Below are positions 1-9,636 of a stretch of DNA of 64,000 nt, piece by piece. The stretch comes from Candidatus Altimarinota bacterium (GTDB taxonomy: Bacteria > Patescibacteriota > Gracilibacteria > UM-FILTER-43-11): positions 124,001 through 188,000 of the forward strand of contig JANQKP010000003.1 in assembly GCA_028281045.1 (NCBI GenBank). Direction: 5' to 3'. Numbering within the stretch: position 1 is the stretch's first letter; each line of letters starts with the position of its first letter. The notes below the pieces were generated by a model, which was not told the origin of the DNA, ran no database searches, and saw nothing but the letters and a program-made list of their open reading frames with translations. A program made the position numbers and the translations under genes.

Positions 1-2
1 TG

Positions 3-836
3 GCCGATAGCATTGAAGCCACCCGTCTTTGCCGCGAAGTGGGACTTAAAATTTGTCATCATCTGATGCCAAACTTGCCTACGGCTACGGTAGAATCTGA
101 CCTAAAATCTGGAAGAGATCTATTCTTAAACGAAGGGCTCTGCCCAGATTATCTAAAGGTCTACCCTACTATGGTAACCCCTTACAGTGATCTAGAAAAA
201 ATGGTGAAAGAAGATCCGAGCATTCATACGCCATACACCGATGATGAACTCATGGAAATCATCGCAGAGATTAAAACGCATGTGCCAGAATATTGCCGCA
301 TCATTCGTATTATTCGCGATATTCCCGCAGAGAGCATTATTATGGGTTCTAAAACCAGTAATCTGCGCCAGGAAATGCACCGCAGAGGTATTGTTTGCCG
401 CTGCGTGCGCTGCCGCGAGATTCAAGACAATAACTTTAAAATGGAAGACACAGAGCTTCGCGTGCAAGAGTACCAAGCCAATGGGGGCCCAGAACTATTT
501 ATTTCTATAGACGAAGTGAAACAAGATAAGATCATTGGACTATGTCGTCTTCGGCTCCCTAATAAGCCGAATGACGATATCTTTAATGAGCTAAAAGATG
601 CAGCCTTGGTTCGTGAACTTCACGTTTACGGGCGCCAAAAATCTCTAGAGCAAGGGGCGGTAGAAAGTAAATCGCAACATGTTGGTTTTGGACGCATGCT
701 CATGGAAAAAGCGGAGGCTATTTCTAAAGAAAGAGGCTACGATAAAATCGCTGTTATTGCTGCTGTGGGGACCCGCGAGTACTACAAAAAATTAGGTTAC
801 CACTTAGAAGGAACTTATATGGTGAAAGCGCTTTAA
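3..836 (+). CDS. elp3: Elp3-like radical SAM/GNAT tRNA U34 acetyltransferase, C-terminal part (5' end outside window)
   Basis: Frame is open upstream of the listed start (ADSIEATRLCREVGLKICHHLMPNLP). Contains RGIVCRCVRCREI and a C-terminal GNAT domain HVGFGRMLMEKAEAISKERGYDKIAVIAAVGTREYYKKLGYHLEGTYMVK, typical of Elp3. Ends TAA. Confidence 0.9.
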   Translation, partial: ADSIEATRLCREVGLKICHHLMPNLPTATVESDLKSGRDLFLNEGLCPDYLKVYPTMVTPYSDLEKMVKEDPSIHTPYTDDELMEIIAEIKTHVPEYCRIIRIIRDIPAESIIMGSKTSNLRQEMHRRGIVCRCVRCREIQDNNFKMEDTELRVQEYQANGGPELFISIDEVKQDKIIGLCRLRLPNKPNDDIFNELKDAALVRELHVYGRQKSLEQGAVESKSQHVGFGRMLMEKAEAISKERGYDKIAVIAAVGTREYYKKLGYHLEGTYMVKAL

Positions 837-1786
837 TCTTTCTTTTCTTCTATGGTTCCCAGATCTTCATCTTGAATGATGGTCTGGCTTTTTTCGGCAA
901 GCAGATTAAACGTAAGCACCCAAACCGTGGCGGCAAAAACATGGAAAAGTCCAAAGAGGTAAGCGGCTACAAGAATAAGGGCAAGGCCAACTACCCCTGC
1001 AATAGCGAGCCCTATTTTCCACCATACTACGGTGGCGAGGAAGGTGGTAGAACCAATAATGAACATAGGAATTAAAAGGACAAGAATCACATTTAAAATG
1101 ATTCTTGCTCCAATTAAAAGCATAAGAATAAGTACTAGAATGGTTTTTCTAAGATTGGCAATCACCAGAATCACACTGTTCATGATCGCTTTCATGAGCC
1201 GCTGATTATGCAGCACAATGTAATACTCTGCATAGGTGAACAGGAAGCTCACCACGAACCCAATAATGGCAATGAAAAGCAGAATGGGCAGCGCAAAGAA
1301 GAAGACGTTTTCACCCCACCAGCGCAGAATGAAAGAGCTTTCTGTAAAGAGCGTGGTGATACTAAAAGCTCCTGAGATAAGACCGAATTCGAAGACGGGG
1401 AAAAAGCGACGAACTCCCACTTCTACAGAGCCGTCGATGGCTTTGTATTCGTGAATCCGATTCACCGCTTCAATGAGCGCTCCACGAAGAATAGGGGTTA
1501 AAAGCACATAGCCTAAGAAAAAGAGAAGGCCAATGATTCCCAGAGCAATAGAAAGCCCCACATGACCAGTTATGAAGTGCCAGATACTTTCAATGTTGCC
1601 TACCATAGAATCCCCTGCATCTTCATTAAAAAGGCTGCTGTGTCTAAAAGCATTGTATTGGTAAATCAGATAAGCGCTGCTCACCACAATACTAAAGAAA
1701 GCAGGAATAGCCCCATACCATATGAGTTTTTTAAGATGAACTTGGGTCATCTGCCAGGCTTTGCGGACAATATCTCGTGTATTCAT
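833..1786 (-). CDS. multi-pass membrane protein of unknown function
   Basis: 317-aa ORF with about six hydrophobic segments; converges on elp3 with a 4-nt overlap. Confidence 0.8.
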   Translation of the reverse strand: MNTRDIVRKAWQMTQVHLKKLIWYGAIPAFFSIVVSSAYLIYQYNAFRHSSLFNEDAGDSMVGNIESIWHFITGHVGLSIALGIIGLLFFLGYVLLTPILRGALIEAVNRIHEYKAIDGSVEVGVRRFFPVFEFGLISGAFSITTLFTESSFILRWWGENVFFFALPILLFIAIIGFVVSFLFTYAEYYIVLHNQRLMKAIMNSVILVIANLRKTILVLILMLLIGARIILNVILVLLIPMFIIGSTTFLATVVWWKIGLAIAGVVGLALILVAAYLFGLFHVFAATVWVLTFNLLAEKSQTIIQDEDLGTIEEKKD

Positions 1787-1944
1787 TCCTTTAATTTACT
1801 GGCGAATATTTTAGCAAAAAAAGGCCCATTTGAACAGTCTCAAATAAACCCTTTACAAAATTTAATAAATAGTATAGAATAATCTCCAATTGCCCTTTTG
1901 TCACAATAAATTACCCTGCTCCTCCCGGTGTAGGGTTTTTTATT

Positions 1945-2340
1945 GGAATAAAATAAAGGGTGCCACGATTTGAACATGTAGTCCGTAAAAGAATTAGGAG
2001 CAACAGAGGTTTCGAAAGCACCCTTTCGTCACACAACCCCAGAATATTACCGACTGCCAACAACAGCGATAATATTAGTTTTGTAAGGTTGGTGTTGGTC
2101 CACCGAAGTGGACGCGCCTCCCTACTTGGCTTTATTTTTATTTTTGTGCCAGTAAAGGCATTTTGTTTTTGTTTTTGGTCCCTACTACCCCGGAGCCAAA
2201 AGGCTCCAAAGGAGAGACTACTTTTTCTTTCTGTTTTTATTTCAAAAACAGAGGTGTAAAAGCAGGGAGAAGGCTGCCTAGGTTATCCCCAGGCAAGCTC
2301 CCGCCTGCTTAGTTAAAGCCAAATGTGAAAGAACAAATCT
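1945..2340 (-). ncRNA. candidate structured non-coding RNA (~390 nt), family unresolved
   Basis: No convincing ORF. Consensus -35/-10 promoter reads into it on the minus strand. Minus strand has many hairpins (GTCCAC-TTCG-GTGGAC, GGAGCC-TTTT-GGCTCC, TGCC-TTTAC-TGGCA, AATATTA...TAATATT) joined by A-rich linkers. The 3' end pairs AAAGGGTGC with GCACCCTTT and has a T-loop-like TTCAAAT. Confidence 0.55.
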
Positions 2341-2344
2341 AATA

Positions 2345-2373
2345 ATTATAGCAAAGTTTTTTAATTTCGTCAA
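2345..2373 (-). promoter_or_regulatory. sigma70-like promoter driving the ncRNA candidate
   Basis: Minus strand TTGACG-N17-TATAAT. Confidence 0.65.
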
Positions 2374-2427
2374 GAGGTGGCTGCTTTGGAAAACCAATAA
2401 TTTGGTGTACTATTTCGACCGTAAATT

Positions 2428-3000
2428 ATGTCTGGAAAATTATTCTTAATCGTTGGCCCTTCGGGTTCTGGGAAAAGCTCTGTGATGATGGGGCTTAAAG
2501 AGCAGCACCCTGAATTCACTTATCCGCTTTCTGCCACCACGCGCGACATGCGCCCTGGTGAAAAAGACGGTGAAATCTACCACTTCATGAGCAAAGTGGA
2601 TTTTGAAATTGGAATCAAAGAAGGAAAATTCTTGGAATACGCTGTAGTGCACCAAGATAATTTTTACGGCCTGATTAAACAGCCTGTACTTGATGCCCTT
2701 GCGGCGGGAGAAACCGTGGTGCGCGAAGTGGATATTCAAGGGTTCGATAGCATCCGTGATGCCCTTGAAGAAGATCAGCTGATTAGCATCTTCATCACGG
2801 TGCCACACAAAGATGAACTGGTAGATCGCATTAAAGGCCGCGCCGAAATTTCAGACGAAGAACTCGATAAACGCATGAAAAGCATGTACGCGGAATTTGC
2901 TCGTGCAAGAGACTGCGATTACATGGTTGAAAATGCCAACGGTAAATTACAAGATACCATTGATCGCGTGGTAGAAATCATTCAAGAGGAATCTAAATAA
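2428..3000 (+). CDS. gmk: guanylate kinase
   Basis: N-terminal P-loop LIVGPSGSGKSSVM, YPLSATTRDMRPGEKDGEIYHFMSKVDFE; ~190 aa. Confidence 0.95.
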   Translation: MSGKLFLIVGPSGSGKSSVMMGLKEQHPEFTYPLSATTRDMRPGEKDGEIYHFMSKVDFEIGIKEGKFLEYAVVHQDNFYGLIKQPVLDALAAGETVVREVDIQGFDSIRDALEEDQLISIFITVPHKDELVDRIKGRAEISDEELDKRMKSMYAEFARARDCDYMVENANGKLQDTIDRVVEIIQEESK

Positions 3001-3011
3001 CCTAAGGTCTT

Positions 3012-3962
3012 ATGAAAAGACCCGTATCGCTCGACAGCATTGTTAAGTCTTACAAAGAAATATTCTCGAAGCACGATGTGCCGAGAGGCTCTTTTGATAA
3101 AAAGAAAAAGCTTCTAACCACTTTAAACGAAATTGAGGTAGGACCCCCCGTTTTAAACGCCCTATTTTTGCCCAACGACATTGAACTCATTAAAAAGTGT
3201 AATAAGGAATTAGATCCAAAAATCTGCAAACTAAAAGCAGATGCTCTAAAAATTCTGAAAGATAAAAAAGAGCTTATGCGCATGAAAAGGCTCAAGAAAA
3301 TTAAAAATGCAGACTATGAAAAAGTAGCCCTGGCTCTGATAGAGCTGATTTTAAAACTAAAAGATGAAGGCGGTAATACAACCTTATATAAAGAGATTAG
3401 ATCTAGCTGGATTCCCCTGGCAGACCATGCAGGGATGTGGAAACTTCGCTACAAATTAGAAGACCTCACCTTTTCACTAGAGGAACCTAAAGAGTATCAG
3501 CTCATCATTTCGCTTCGTAAAAAAGCGAATGATGCGCATCAACAACTTTTCAAAGATATTGTGGACATTCTCTCGTTCAAATTCGATAACGAAGGGCTTA
3601 AAAAATATCAGATTCTTTTTAGAAAAAAGAACATCTATGGGGTTTACGAAAAAATGAAGCGTAACAGTAAAAATATCAATCACATCACGGATCTTTTTGC
3701 GCTTCGCATAATTGTAAATAGCGAAGCAGACTGCTACAAAGCGCTAGAGATACTGCATTACTTGTGGCCCCCTTTCCCAAGTAGACTTAAAGACTATATT
3801 AAAGACCCTAAGCCAAATGGATACAAAAGTATTCATACCACGCTGCACTGCATAGATAAGCAAACAGTGGAGTTTCAAATTCGCACCGAAGAAATGGACC
3901 AAATCGCTAAATTTGGAACTGCGGGACATGCGGCTTACAAGAAAGTAATAAGAGCTATTTAG
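3012..3962 (+). CDS. RelA/SpoT-family (p)ppGpp synthetase-like protein, apparently without a recognisable HD hydrolase motif
   Basis: Contains ADHAGMWKLRYKLEDLTFSLEEP, FALRIIVNSEADCYKALEILH, PKPNGYKSIHTTLH, EFQIRTEEMDQIAKFGTAGHAAYK. Confidence 0.85.
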   Translation: MKRPVSLDSIVKSYKEIFSKHDVPRGSFDKKKKLLTTLNEIEVGPPVLNALFLPNDIELIKKCNKELDPKICKLKADALKILKDKKELMRMKRLKKIKNADYEKVALALIELILKLKDEGGNTTLYKEIRSSWIPLADHAGMWKLRYKLEDLTFSLEEPKEYQLIISLRKKANDAHQQLFKDIVDILSFKFDNEGLKKYQILFRKKNIYGVYEKMKRNSKNINHITDLFALRIIVNSEADCYKALEILHYLWPPFPSRLKDYIKDPKPNGYKSIHTTLHCIDKQTVEFQIRTEEMDQIAKFGTAGHAAYKKVIRAI

Positions 3963-4737
3963 CTTTTTTCTTAAGCTGCTTATTTTCTTCAAGGAGCTCA
4001 GCGTAGTCCCAACACATTTGGAACATATTACGCATGCTTTCTGAGATGTCTTTACTTTTTACGATTACTGCTAGTTTTTCTTCTACAGAGAAGTATGCCA
4101 CCTTATCATCGTAAATGTTGAGTTCAATATTATTGAACTCATATTTATCGCGAGGTACTAGACGTGACACGCGAAGCTCGCTTTCATCTTTCTTTTGACG
4201 AGCCTTAGACATTTTAGACTCTGGGAAGATTGCTTTAATCAGAATTCCAGCGGCTTTACGACGCTGATAATACTGATTCATATAATCTGGGAACTCTCCT
4301 TCGGTTTCATCAATAGCCGCAATAGCCAAAATATCGCTTTTAGAAGTGAGTGTATCTTCAAAGGCCGCAATGATCCCCTCTTTTCCTTCATAAAAGGCGA
4401 TCTCAGGCTTACTGAGGGCTGGATTCATGTAATCTGAAAACTTGTGCAGATTATCACTAAAAGATTTAATATTTTCCTCTAATTTATACTTAGAATTTTC
4501 TAGTATTTTCAGGAGCACTTCAGGATGCTCTGCTGTGAAGAAATCTTTCTCACGAGCATAGCGACTAATGAACCCGCGCTCCATGAGGCTCGATAAAATC
4601 AACATGGCATCTGAAGTAGATAGTCCAGTGTCTTTTGAAATCGTTTTAATATCCTGAGTTCCCAGCTTTAAAGTAGCCAGGTACACTTTGGCTTCGTTGC
4701 TATTGAGTCCGATTTTTTGAAGGACTTTAGTGAGCAT
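3955..4737 (-). CDS. TrmB-family transcriptional regulator
   Basis: N-terminal HTH (LQKIGLNSNEAKVYLATLKLGTQDIKTISKDTGLS...) plus C-terminal effector domain (FYEGKEGIIAAFEDTL); similar to the ORFs at 17365 and 27961. Confidence 0.85.
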   Translation of the reverse strand: MLTKVLQKIGLNSNEAKVYLATLKLGTQDIKTISKDTGLSTSDAMLILSSLMERGFISRYAREKDFFTAEHPEVLLKILENSKYKLEENIKSFSDNLHKFSDYMNPALSKPEIAFYEGKEGIIAAFEDTLTSKSDILAIAAIDETEGEFPDYMNQYYQRRKAAGILIKAIFPESKMSKARQKKDESELRVSRLVPRDKYEFNNIELNIYDDKVAYFSVEEKLAVIVKSKDISESMRNMFQMCWDYAELLEENKQLKKKAK

Positions 4738-4764
4738 AGAATTTTAGTCGATGGAGCTATTATA

Positions 4765-7701
4765 CTACACACCTGGCCACCAAGAAACTGCTTTTTTCGC
4801 CTGAGCGATGAAGCTATCTGGATCATTCTCGATCTTGTGGCCAATAAGCTCCCAGTGAACGGCGCTAATAGTATCAAAGTAGTCATCGATTTCATCTGTA
4901 TTTAAGGCTTGTTCATCATCTACAGAAAGGCGTAGTCCGCGCTCATTTTGTAGGCACTCAGTACTTCGGTGCTTCAACTTATCAAGAGCTCTCTGCATAT
5001 CACCCCCATTAACGGTAGGAAATGTCATAGCAAGTACACCTGTGTAATCTTCTGAATTACGGTGAACTGGGTAAATAACTCTTGCTCCCAGCCACTGAGC
5101 TAGCTTTTCTTTCTTATGCTGCTCCCAAAGCCTACGGGCTTTTCCTGAAAGCATGTGATCCATGATGAATTGCTGCCCATATTCTTCTATTTTCATCATT
5201 AGATATTCGGTCACCTCAGAGCTTCTCATAGCTCTTTTTTGATCTACAGTCATATCTCTGTACTTCCCGAAGTTACCCCCCAGGTGCATATAGTCGATTT
5301 TAGACATTAGGCGATCAAGCGCTACACCCATAGCAGCAAAGTAAGCCACCGGTCTGGTACCAGAATCATTTTGCTTATAGCGATATTTCTCCTTGAAGGC
5401 CGAAGAAGTCATCAGAAGCCCAGTTTGATCTACCCCTAGAGCTTTGTGACCTGAAGTAATGTATAGATCCGGTTTCATTAGACCAAGGTCATCTGCTTCT
5501 GTACGACCAAGGGCCTGAGAACCATCTAAACAAATGGGCACATCTGGATAAGCTTCTTTGAGCATAGCAATAAGTTCTGCCATGTTTTCCTGACTTGATT
5601 TTCCATTATTTAAAGAAAATGGAGTGTCTCCAAAGCGAGTGCGCGTACTCATTAGAATCATACGAGTCTTACCATTGATCTTTTTACTCATAGACTCAAA
5701 AACTTCTTCTACGGTATGAGGTCTTTGGCTTCTCACTTTCTTTTCATTCATATTCACCGCACGTACCTTGGCGCCACGACGTGTGAATGGCTTTGTAATA
5801 CTCGGATACTCTTGATTAAACGTGACAATGTTTTCGTCTGGTTGAACTTCTGGAAGTTGCTCCATGAGCTCTGTGAAAGCCACTGTAGCAGAGGCATAAC
5901 AATCAATATGGTACCCCTTAGCGTTGAAGTACTTTCTTGATTTACGCCTAGTGAACTCAATGATCTCATTGAATGAATGCATATCAGGATTAGCCATAGC
6001 AGCTCCGATACGAAGCAAGTTCTTATTAGAAACACAGGTAGCGGCTGTATTCAGATTCCCATTAAGCTCTTTTTTGCGTCGCTCCGATGCATCTACCGTA
6101 ATTCTTATAGGCCCTTTCACTTTTCCAACCCCATCTCTAATTTGTTTCTCGGTGAAAATATCTAGAGCAAGCTCCACAATATGATCACGAATACAGCGAT
6201 CTCCTAGTCCTATACATGCCATATCTAAACAAGGATCATTATCTGCCAGTAGCAGTTGTATAGATCTATATAACGCCTCTCTTTCATTTACTTTTTCAGC
6301 ACTACGAATAGCTCCCAGCATTTCTAAGAAACGTTGTTGAGCGACCTTATCTTTATAAATGGTTTTAGGATGAAGTACGCGAAGAAACATAGACTCGCGA
6401 ATTACGTCAGGCTTGCTCTTATCAAATCCTTGTGGGGACATGCGTGGAGCCTCTTCATTTTCTAGTAAAGCTTCTTCCATGTATATGATTTTGTCCGCGG
6501 TATTAGGAAGCCCACGAATATCCTCATCAGCTCTTAAGATTCTGAGCGCACCTGTAATTGGGACCTCAAGCCTACTCTTTCTTTTTGAAAGCTTTCTCAC
6601 TTTTTCTCTCAGGTTTTTTAACGCTTCCTCATCCGGATTAGCCTTGCCTTCCTTTTTGGCTACTTCAGCTTTTGCCCTTTTTATATCCGCTGCAAATTGA
6701 TCGAACTTCGCCTTATTTTCCTTATAATAAGTAATGGCCTCTCTCACAATTTCAAGCTCAGACTCACTGTAATAAAGATGGGCTGACTCATTGAGTTCTA
6801 CAAGAGCTGCGGCCAGGGCATTACGAGGTACTTCTGGGCTAACGAGTAAGCCAAGCTTATTGGCATCAAAAGGAGTAGATTCGAAATTGGTTCCCCATTT
6901 CCATGGGAAGTGCCTGATAAAAACATCAAAAATATTGATGACTGCATCAGGAACTCGAAGCTTAGGATCGGAAAGCACATCTTTTAACACCTGATGGGCT
7001 TCAACTCTCATTTTTTGCTCGTCTTTAATATTACTTGCATTTGTAATTTCAGTAGCAGCGTCCCCATAAATAGTTAAAAAGGCCTGAAGTTGCACTAGGA
7101 AGCTTGGTGCCTTCTCTTGCCCTTCATGCTTTTCAATGGTTGGCCAAGCTTCAATAATAGCCTCAAGCGTATCAATATCTCCTTTTAGTAGGTTGTAAAG
7201 GAGTTGAATCATTTTCTCATTCCCTGGATCTTTTTGGGCAACTATTCTACAAAGTGCATTAAGGCGATTGGCCATGTTTTGGTCGATCTTATGGCGAACT
7301 GGACGCCTATTGTCTGTAAGCACTCTGCGTAAAAAATCTTTACCATGAAATTCAAACTTAAAATTCATAGGATTTTCGACTTCTTCCAAAGCAGCTTCAT
7401 AGTGATGATCTCTTACGGCAGCCTCTCCTATTTTAAGCTCCGGTATAATATGAAAAACGGAATCTCTTACCTGATCAGTAAGGTCTATACCCAAAAGCAG
7501 TCTTCTTAATTCTATAACAAGGCGTCTTTGGCTTAAGTCGTCTCTAATAGTATCTAAACCCAGAAGAAGATCATTCCATGACCTTAAATCTTCTAGTTGA
7601 GAATCAATGGCTATACCCGGCTTGATATCAGCCTTAGCCTGACCAAAACTACCTGCGATTTTCTCCTTAGCGAGCCTAAGGGTGAGAGAGCTTCCTGACA
7701 T
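4765..7701 (-). CDS. large protein with a C-terminal class V aminotransferase-like (PLP) domain and a long helical N-terminal region
   Basis: Contains ILMSTRTRFGDTPFS, PICLDGSQALGRTEADDLGLMKPDLYITSGHKALGVDQTGLL (PLP-lysine-like SGHKALG). Start taken at MSGSSLTLR (7701). Confidence 0.7.
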   Translation of the reverse strand: MSGSSLTLRLAKEKIAGSFGQAKADIKPGIAIDSQLEDLRSWNDLLLGLDTIRDDLSQRRLVIELRRLLLGIDLTDQVRDSVFHIIPELKIGEAAVRDHHYEAALEEVENPMNFKFEFHGKDFLRRVLTDNRRPVRHKIDQNMANRLNALCRIVAQKDPGNEKMIQLLYNLLKGDIDTLEAIIEAWPTIEKHEGQEKAPSFLVQLQAFLTIYGDAATEITNASNIKDEQKMRVEAHQVLKDVLSDPKLRVPDAVINIFDVFIRHFPWKWGTNFESTPFDANKLGLLVSPEVPRNALAAALVELNESAHLYYSESELEIVREAITYYKENKAKFDQFAADIKRAKAEVAKKEGKANPDEEALKNLREKVRKLSKRKSRLEVPITGALRILRADEDIRGLPNTADKIIYMEEALLENEEAPRMSPQGFDKSKPDVIRESMFLRVLHPKTIYKDKVAQQRFLEMLGAIRSAEKVNEREALYRSIQLLLADNDPCLDMACIGLGDRCIRDHIVELALDIFTEKQIRDGVGKVKGPIRITVDASERRKKELNGNLNTAATCVSNKNLLRIGAAMANPDMHSFNEIIEFTRRKSRKYFNAKGYHIDCYASATVAFTELMEQLPEVQPDENIVTFNQEYPSITKPFTRRGAKVRAVNMNEKKVRSQRPHTVEEVFESMSKKINGKTRMILMSTRTRFGDTPFSLNNGKSSQENMAELIAMLKEAYPDVPICLDGSQALGRTEADDLGLMKPDLYITSGHKALGVDQTGLLMTSSAFKEKYRYKQNDSGTRPVAYFAAMGVALDRLMSKIDYMHLGGNFGKYRDMTVDQKRAMRSSEVTEYLMMKIEEYGQQFIMDHMLSGKARRLWEQHKKEKLAQWLGARVIYPVHRNSEDYTGVLAMTFPTVNGGDMQRALDKLKHRSTECLQNERGLRLSVDDEQALNTDEIDDYFDTISAVHWELIGHKIENDPDSFIAQAKKAVSWWPGV

Positions 7702-7819
7702 ACTTCGTAACAAGGGCTACATATAGATTGATATTTTACAATTTTTTATTATTTTTGTCAATATATTCCTCTATATAAAATAGCTATACTGTTCCTTAGT
7801 GTAATTAACATAAAAAAAC

Positions 7820-9490
7820 ATGCAAATCTTTCTGATAATTCTTGGTGTTATTGCTGGTCTCCTTGCTCTGGTATTCATCTGGGACCGCTTCTTTCAGCAA
7901 AAGAACATTGTTAAAAGTAATTTCCCTTTGGTGGGGCGTTTTAGATACGCCTTTCATGAGCTTAGGCCTTTCTTCAGGCAGTATTTTGGAGATGACAATG
8001 CCTTTGCTCCGCGTATTGTGATTGATTGGATATTAAGAGTAGCCCAAGGAAAAACAGGCTACTTTTCTTTTGATAAGTTCGATACCACCAATCACTTGCA
8101 TGATGGGCAACACCAAATGGTACATGCAGCTGCCCCACTGAATAATGATGAAATGAAACCGGTTTTCCCTGTGATTGGAGAAAATAGAAAGCATCCTTTT
8201 AAGATGCAATCTTATTTTTACCGTAGTGCTATGAGCTTGGGGTCTATTGGATTTGAAGCCACTTACGCCATGTCTGCGGCTTGCGCGGATACCCAATCGG
8301 CCTTTAATACGGGTGAAGGAGCCCTTTCCGTGCATCATTTACCACGAGTGAAGTTCTCTAAAAGTAAAAAGTTTTTCAAGTACATTCAGGTCGCTAAAAT
8401 CTTTAGATTGCTTTATTTCATCGCCCCTGGAAAACGCATGAAAGATAGAGTGGTGGATTTCCTTGGGAATATGTACTGCGGCAAGGACCTAAGGGATGTG
8501 TACTGGTTTGATAAAAAGGCTTTCGTGTTCTACACCATTGATTGGGATGCTCCACTAGATGCCTTCCCTAAACCAGAAGACCTTACAGAAGACTTTGGAA
8601 ACATTATTCTTCAAGTAGGTTCTGGGCTTTACGGACTTAGAGCTAAAACCAAAGATGGCAGCCTAGAACTAGACTGGGATCGCTTTAAAAAAGTATCTAG
8701 CTTTGCAAGAGCCATTGAAATCAAGCTGGCTCAAGGAGCCAAGCAAACTGGTGGGATTCTTAAGGCGGTTAAAAACACCCCTGCCATTGCCTATATTCGT
8801 GGAGTAGAACCTGGGATTGAACTAGTATCTCAAAATAGATTCCCTTACTACGACCCAGGACAGATTCATGAATTCTTCGACTTCATTGAAGACCTGAGCG
8901 ATGCTGCTGGAGGAAAACCGGTAGGGGTTAAAATTGTGATTTCTGATGAGAAGAACATTGAACCATTTGCCAAAGAGCTTAAAGCCAATCCTAAAAAAGG
9001 TCCTGACTTTATCACAATAGATGGGGGTGACGGAGGTTCTGCCACCGCGCCTGTGGCCCTTGGAGTGCTCTTTGGAAAAACCATTTATGAAGCACTGCCT
9101 ATTGTTACCAGTACCCTAGAAGAACACGGGGTAAGAGATCGCGTGAAACTCTTTGCTTCATCTAAACTCTATGCGCCACATATGAGCGCCCGCGTACTAG
9201 CCCTTGGAGCTGACGCTGTAGGAGTAGCCCGTGGAATCATGGTTGCCGGTGGATGTATCCGTGCTGGAGTTTGTTCTGGAGAAAACGGAGACTGCCCTGT
9301 AGGACTTGCCACCTTAGTTAAGTCTAAACGCCGTGGTTACATGCAAACGCTGGAGCGTAAGATCGTAGAGATCAGCAACTACCTTAATGCTCACCACAAA
9401 GGCGTGGTGCAAGTGGCCGCAATTTGTGGAGTAGATAGCCCAAGCAAGCTTGGACTGCAACATATTGCTGACGCAGAAAATGTACATTAG
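7820..9490 (+). CDS. FMN-binding glutamate synthase family protein (GltB-like domain) with N-terminal TM helix
   Basis: PVGVKIVISDEKNIEPF, DFITIDGGDGGSATAPVALGVLFGK, LGADAVGVARGIMVAGGCIRAGVCSGENGDCPVGLATL. Confidence 0.88.
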   Translation: MQIFLIILGVIAGLLALVFIWDRFFQQKNIVKSNFPLVGRFRYAFHELRPFFRQYFGDDNAFAPRIVIDWILRVAQGKTGYFSFDKFDTTNHLHDGQHQMVHAAAPLNNDEMKPVFPVIGENRKHPFKMQSYFYRSAMSLGSIGFEATYAMSAACADTQSAFNTGEGALSVHHLPRVKFSKSKKFFKYIQVAKIFRLLYFIAPGKRMKDRVVDFLGNMYCGKDLRDVYWFDKKAFVFYTIDWDAPLDAFPKPEDLTEDFGNIILQVGSGLYGLRAKTKDGSLELDWDRFKKVSSFARAIEIKLAQGAKQTGGILKAVKNTPAIAYIRGVEPGIELVSQNRFPYYDPGQIHEFFDFIEDLSDAAGGKPVGVKIVISDEKNIEPFAKELKANPKKGPDFITIDGGDGGSATAPVALGVLFGKTIYEALPIVTSTLEEHGVRDRVKLFASSKLYAPHMSARVLALGADAVGVARGIMVAGGCIRAGVCSGENGDCPVGLATLVKSKRRGYMQTLERKIVEISNYLNAHHKGVVQVAAICGVDSPSKLGLQHIADAENVH

Positions 9491-9521
9491 AAAATATTTA
9501 AAAGTTTAATGTCAACAAATT

Positions 9522-9548
9522 AAAGTGGCTTAAATAAGCCACTTTTTT
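9522..9548 (+). terminator. rho-independent terminator after the glutamate synthase-like gene
   Basis: AAAGTGGCTTA-AA-TAAGCCACTTTTTT. Confidence 0.8.
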
Positions 9549-9556
9549 GATACAAA

Positions 9557-9603
9557 GTGAATTTTTGTTCACTTTTTTCTTGACCGGGTGAACATTTGTA
9601 CAC
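9557..9603. promoter_or_regulatory. two SOS-box-like operators overlapping a promoter upstream of the small-peptide/lexA operon
   Basis: GTGAATTTTTGTTCAC (9557-9572) and GTGAACATTTGTACAC (9588-9603), resembling GAAC-N4-GTTC LexA boxes. The -35-like TTGACC (9580-9585) lies between them and a -10-like TATCCT follows. Confidence 0.65.
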
Positions 9604-9636
9604 TATCCTATGGGCGTCCAATAAACACAAAATATT

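Noticed and set aside
1950-2025. Possible tRNA on the minus strand (AAGGGTG...TTCAAAT...CACCCTT, ~73 nt)
   Set aside because: Acceptor-like pairing and a T-loop-like sequence are present, but there is no D-arm GG and the anticodon stem is poor; better treated as the 3' part of a larger structured RNA.
1960-2259. 99-aa ORF MPRFEHVVRKRIRSN...
   Set aside because: Low-complexity FIFIFV/FCFCF translation, antisense to the ncRNA candidate; no sign of coding selection.
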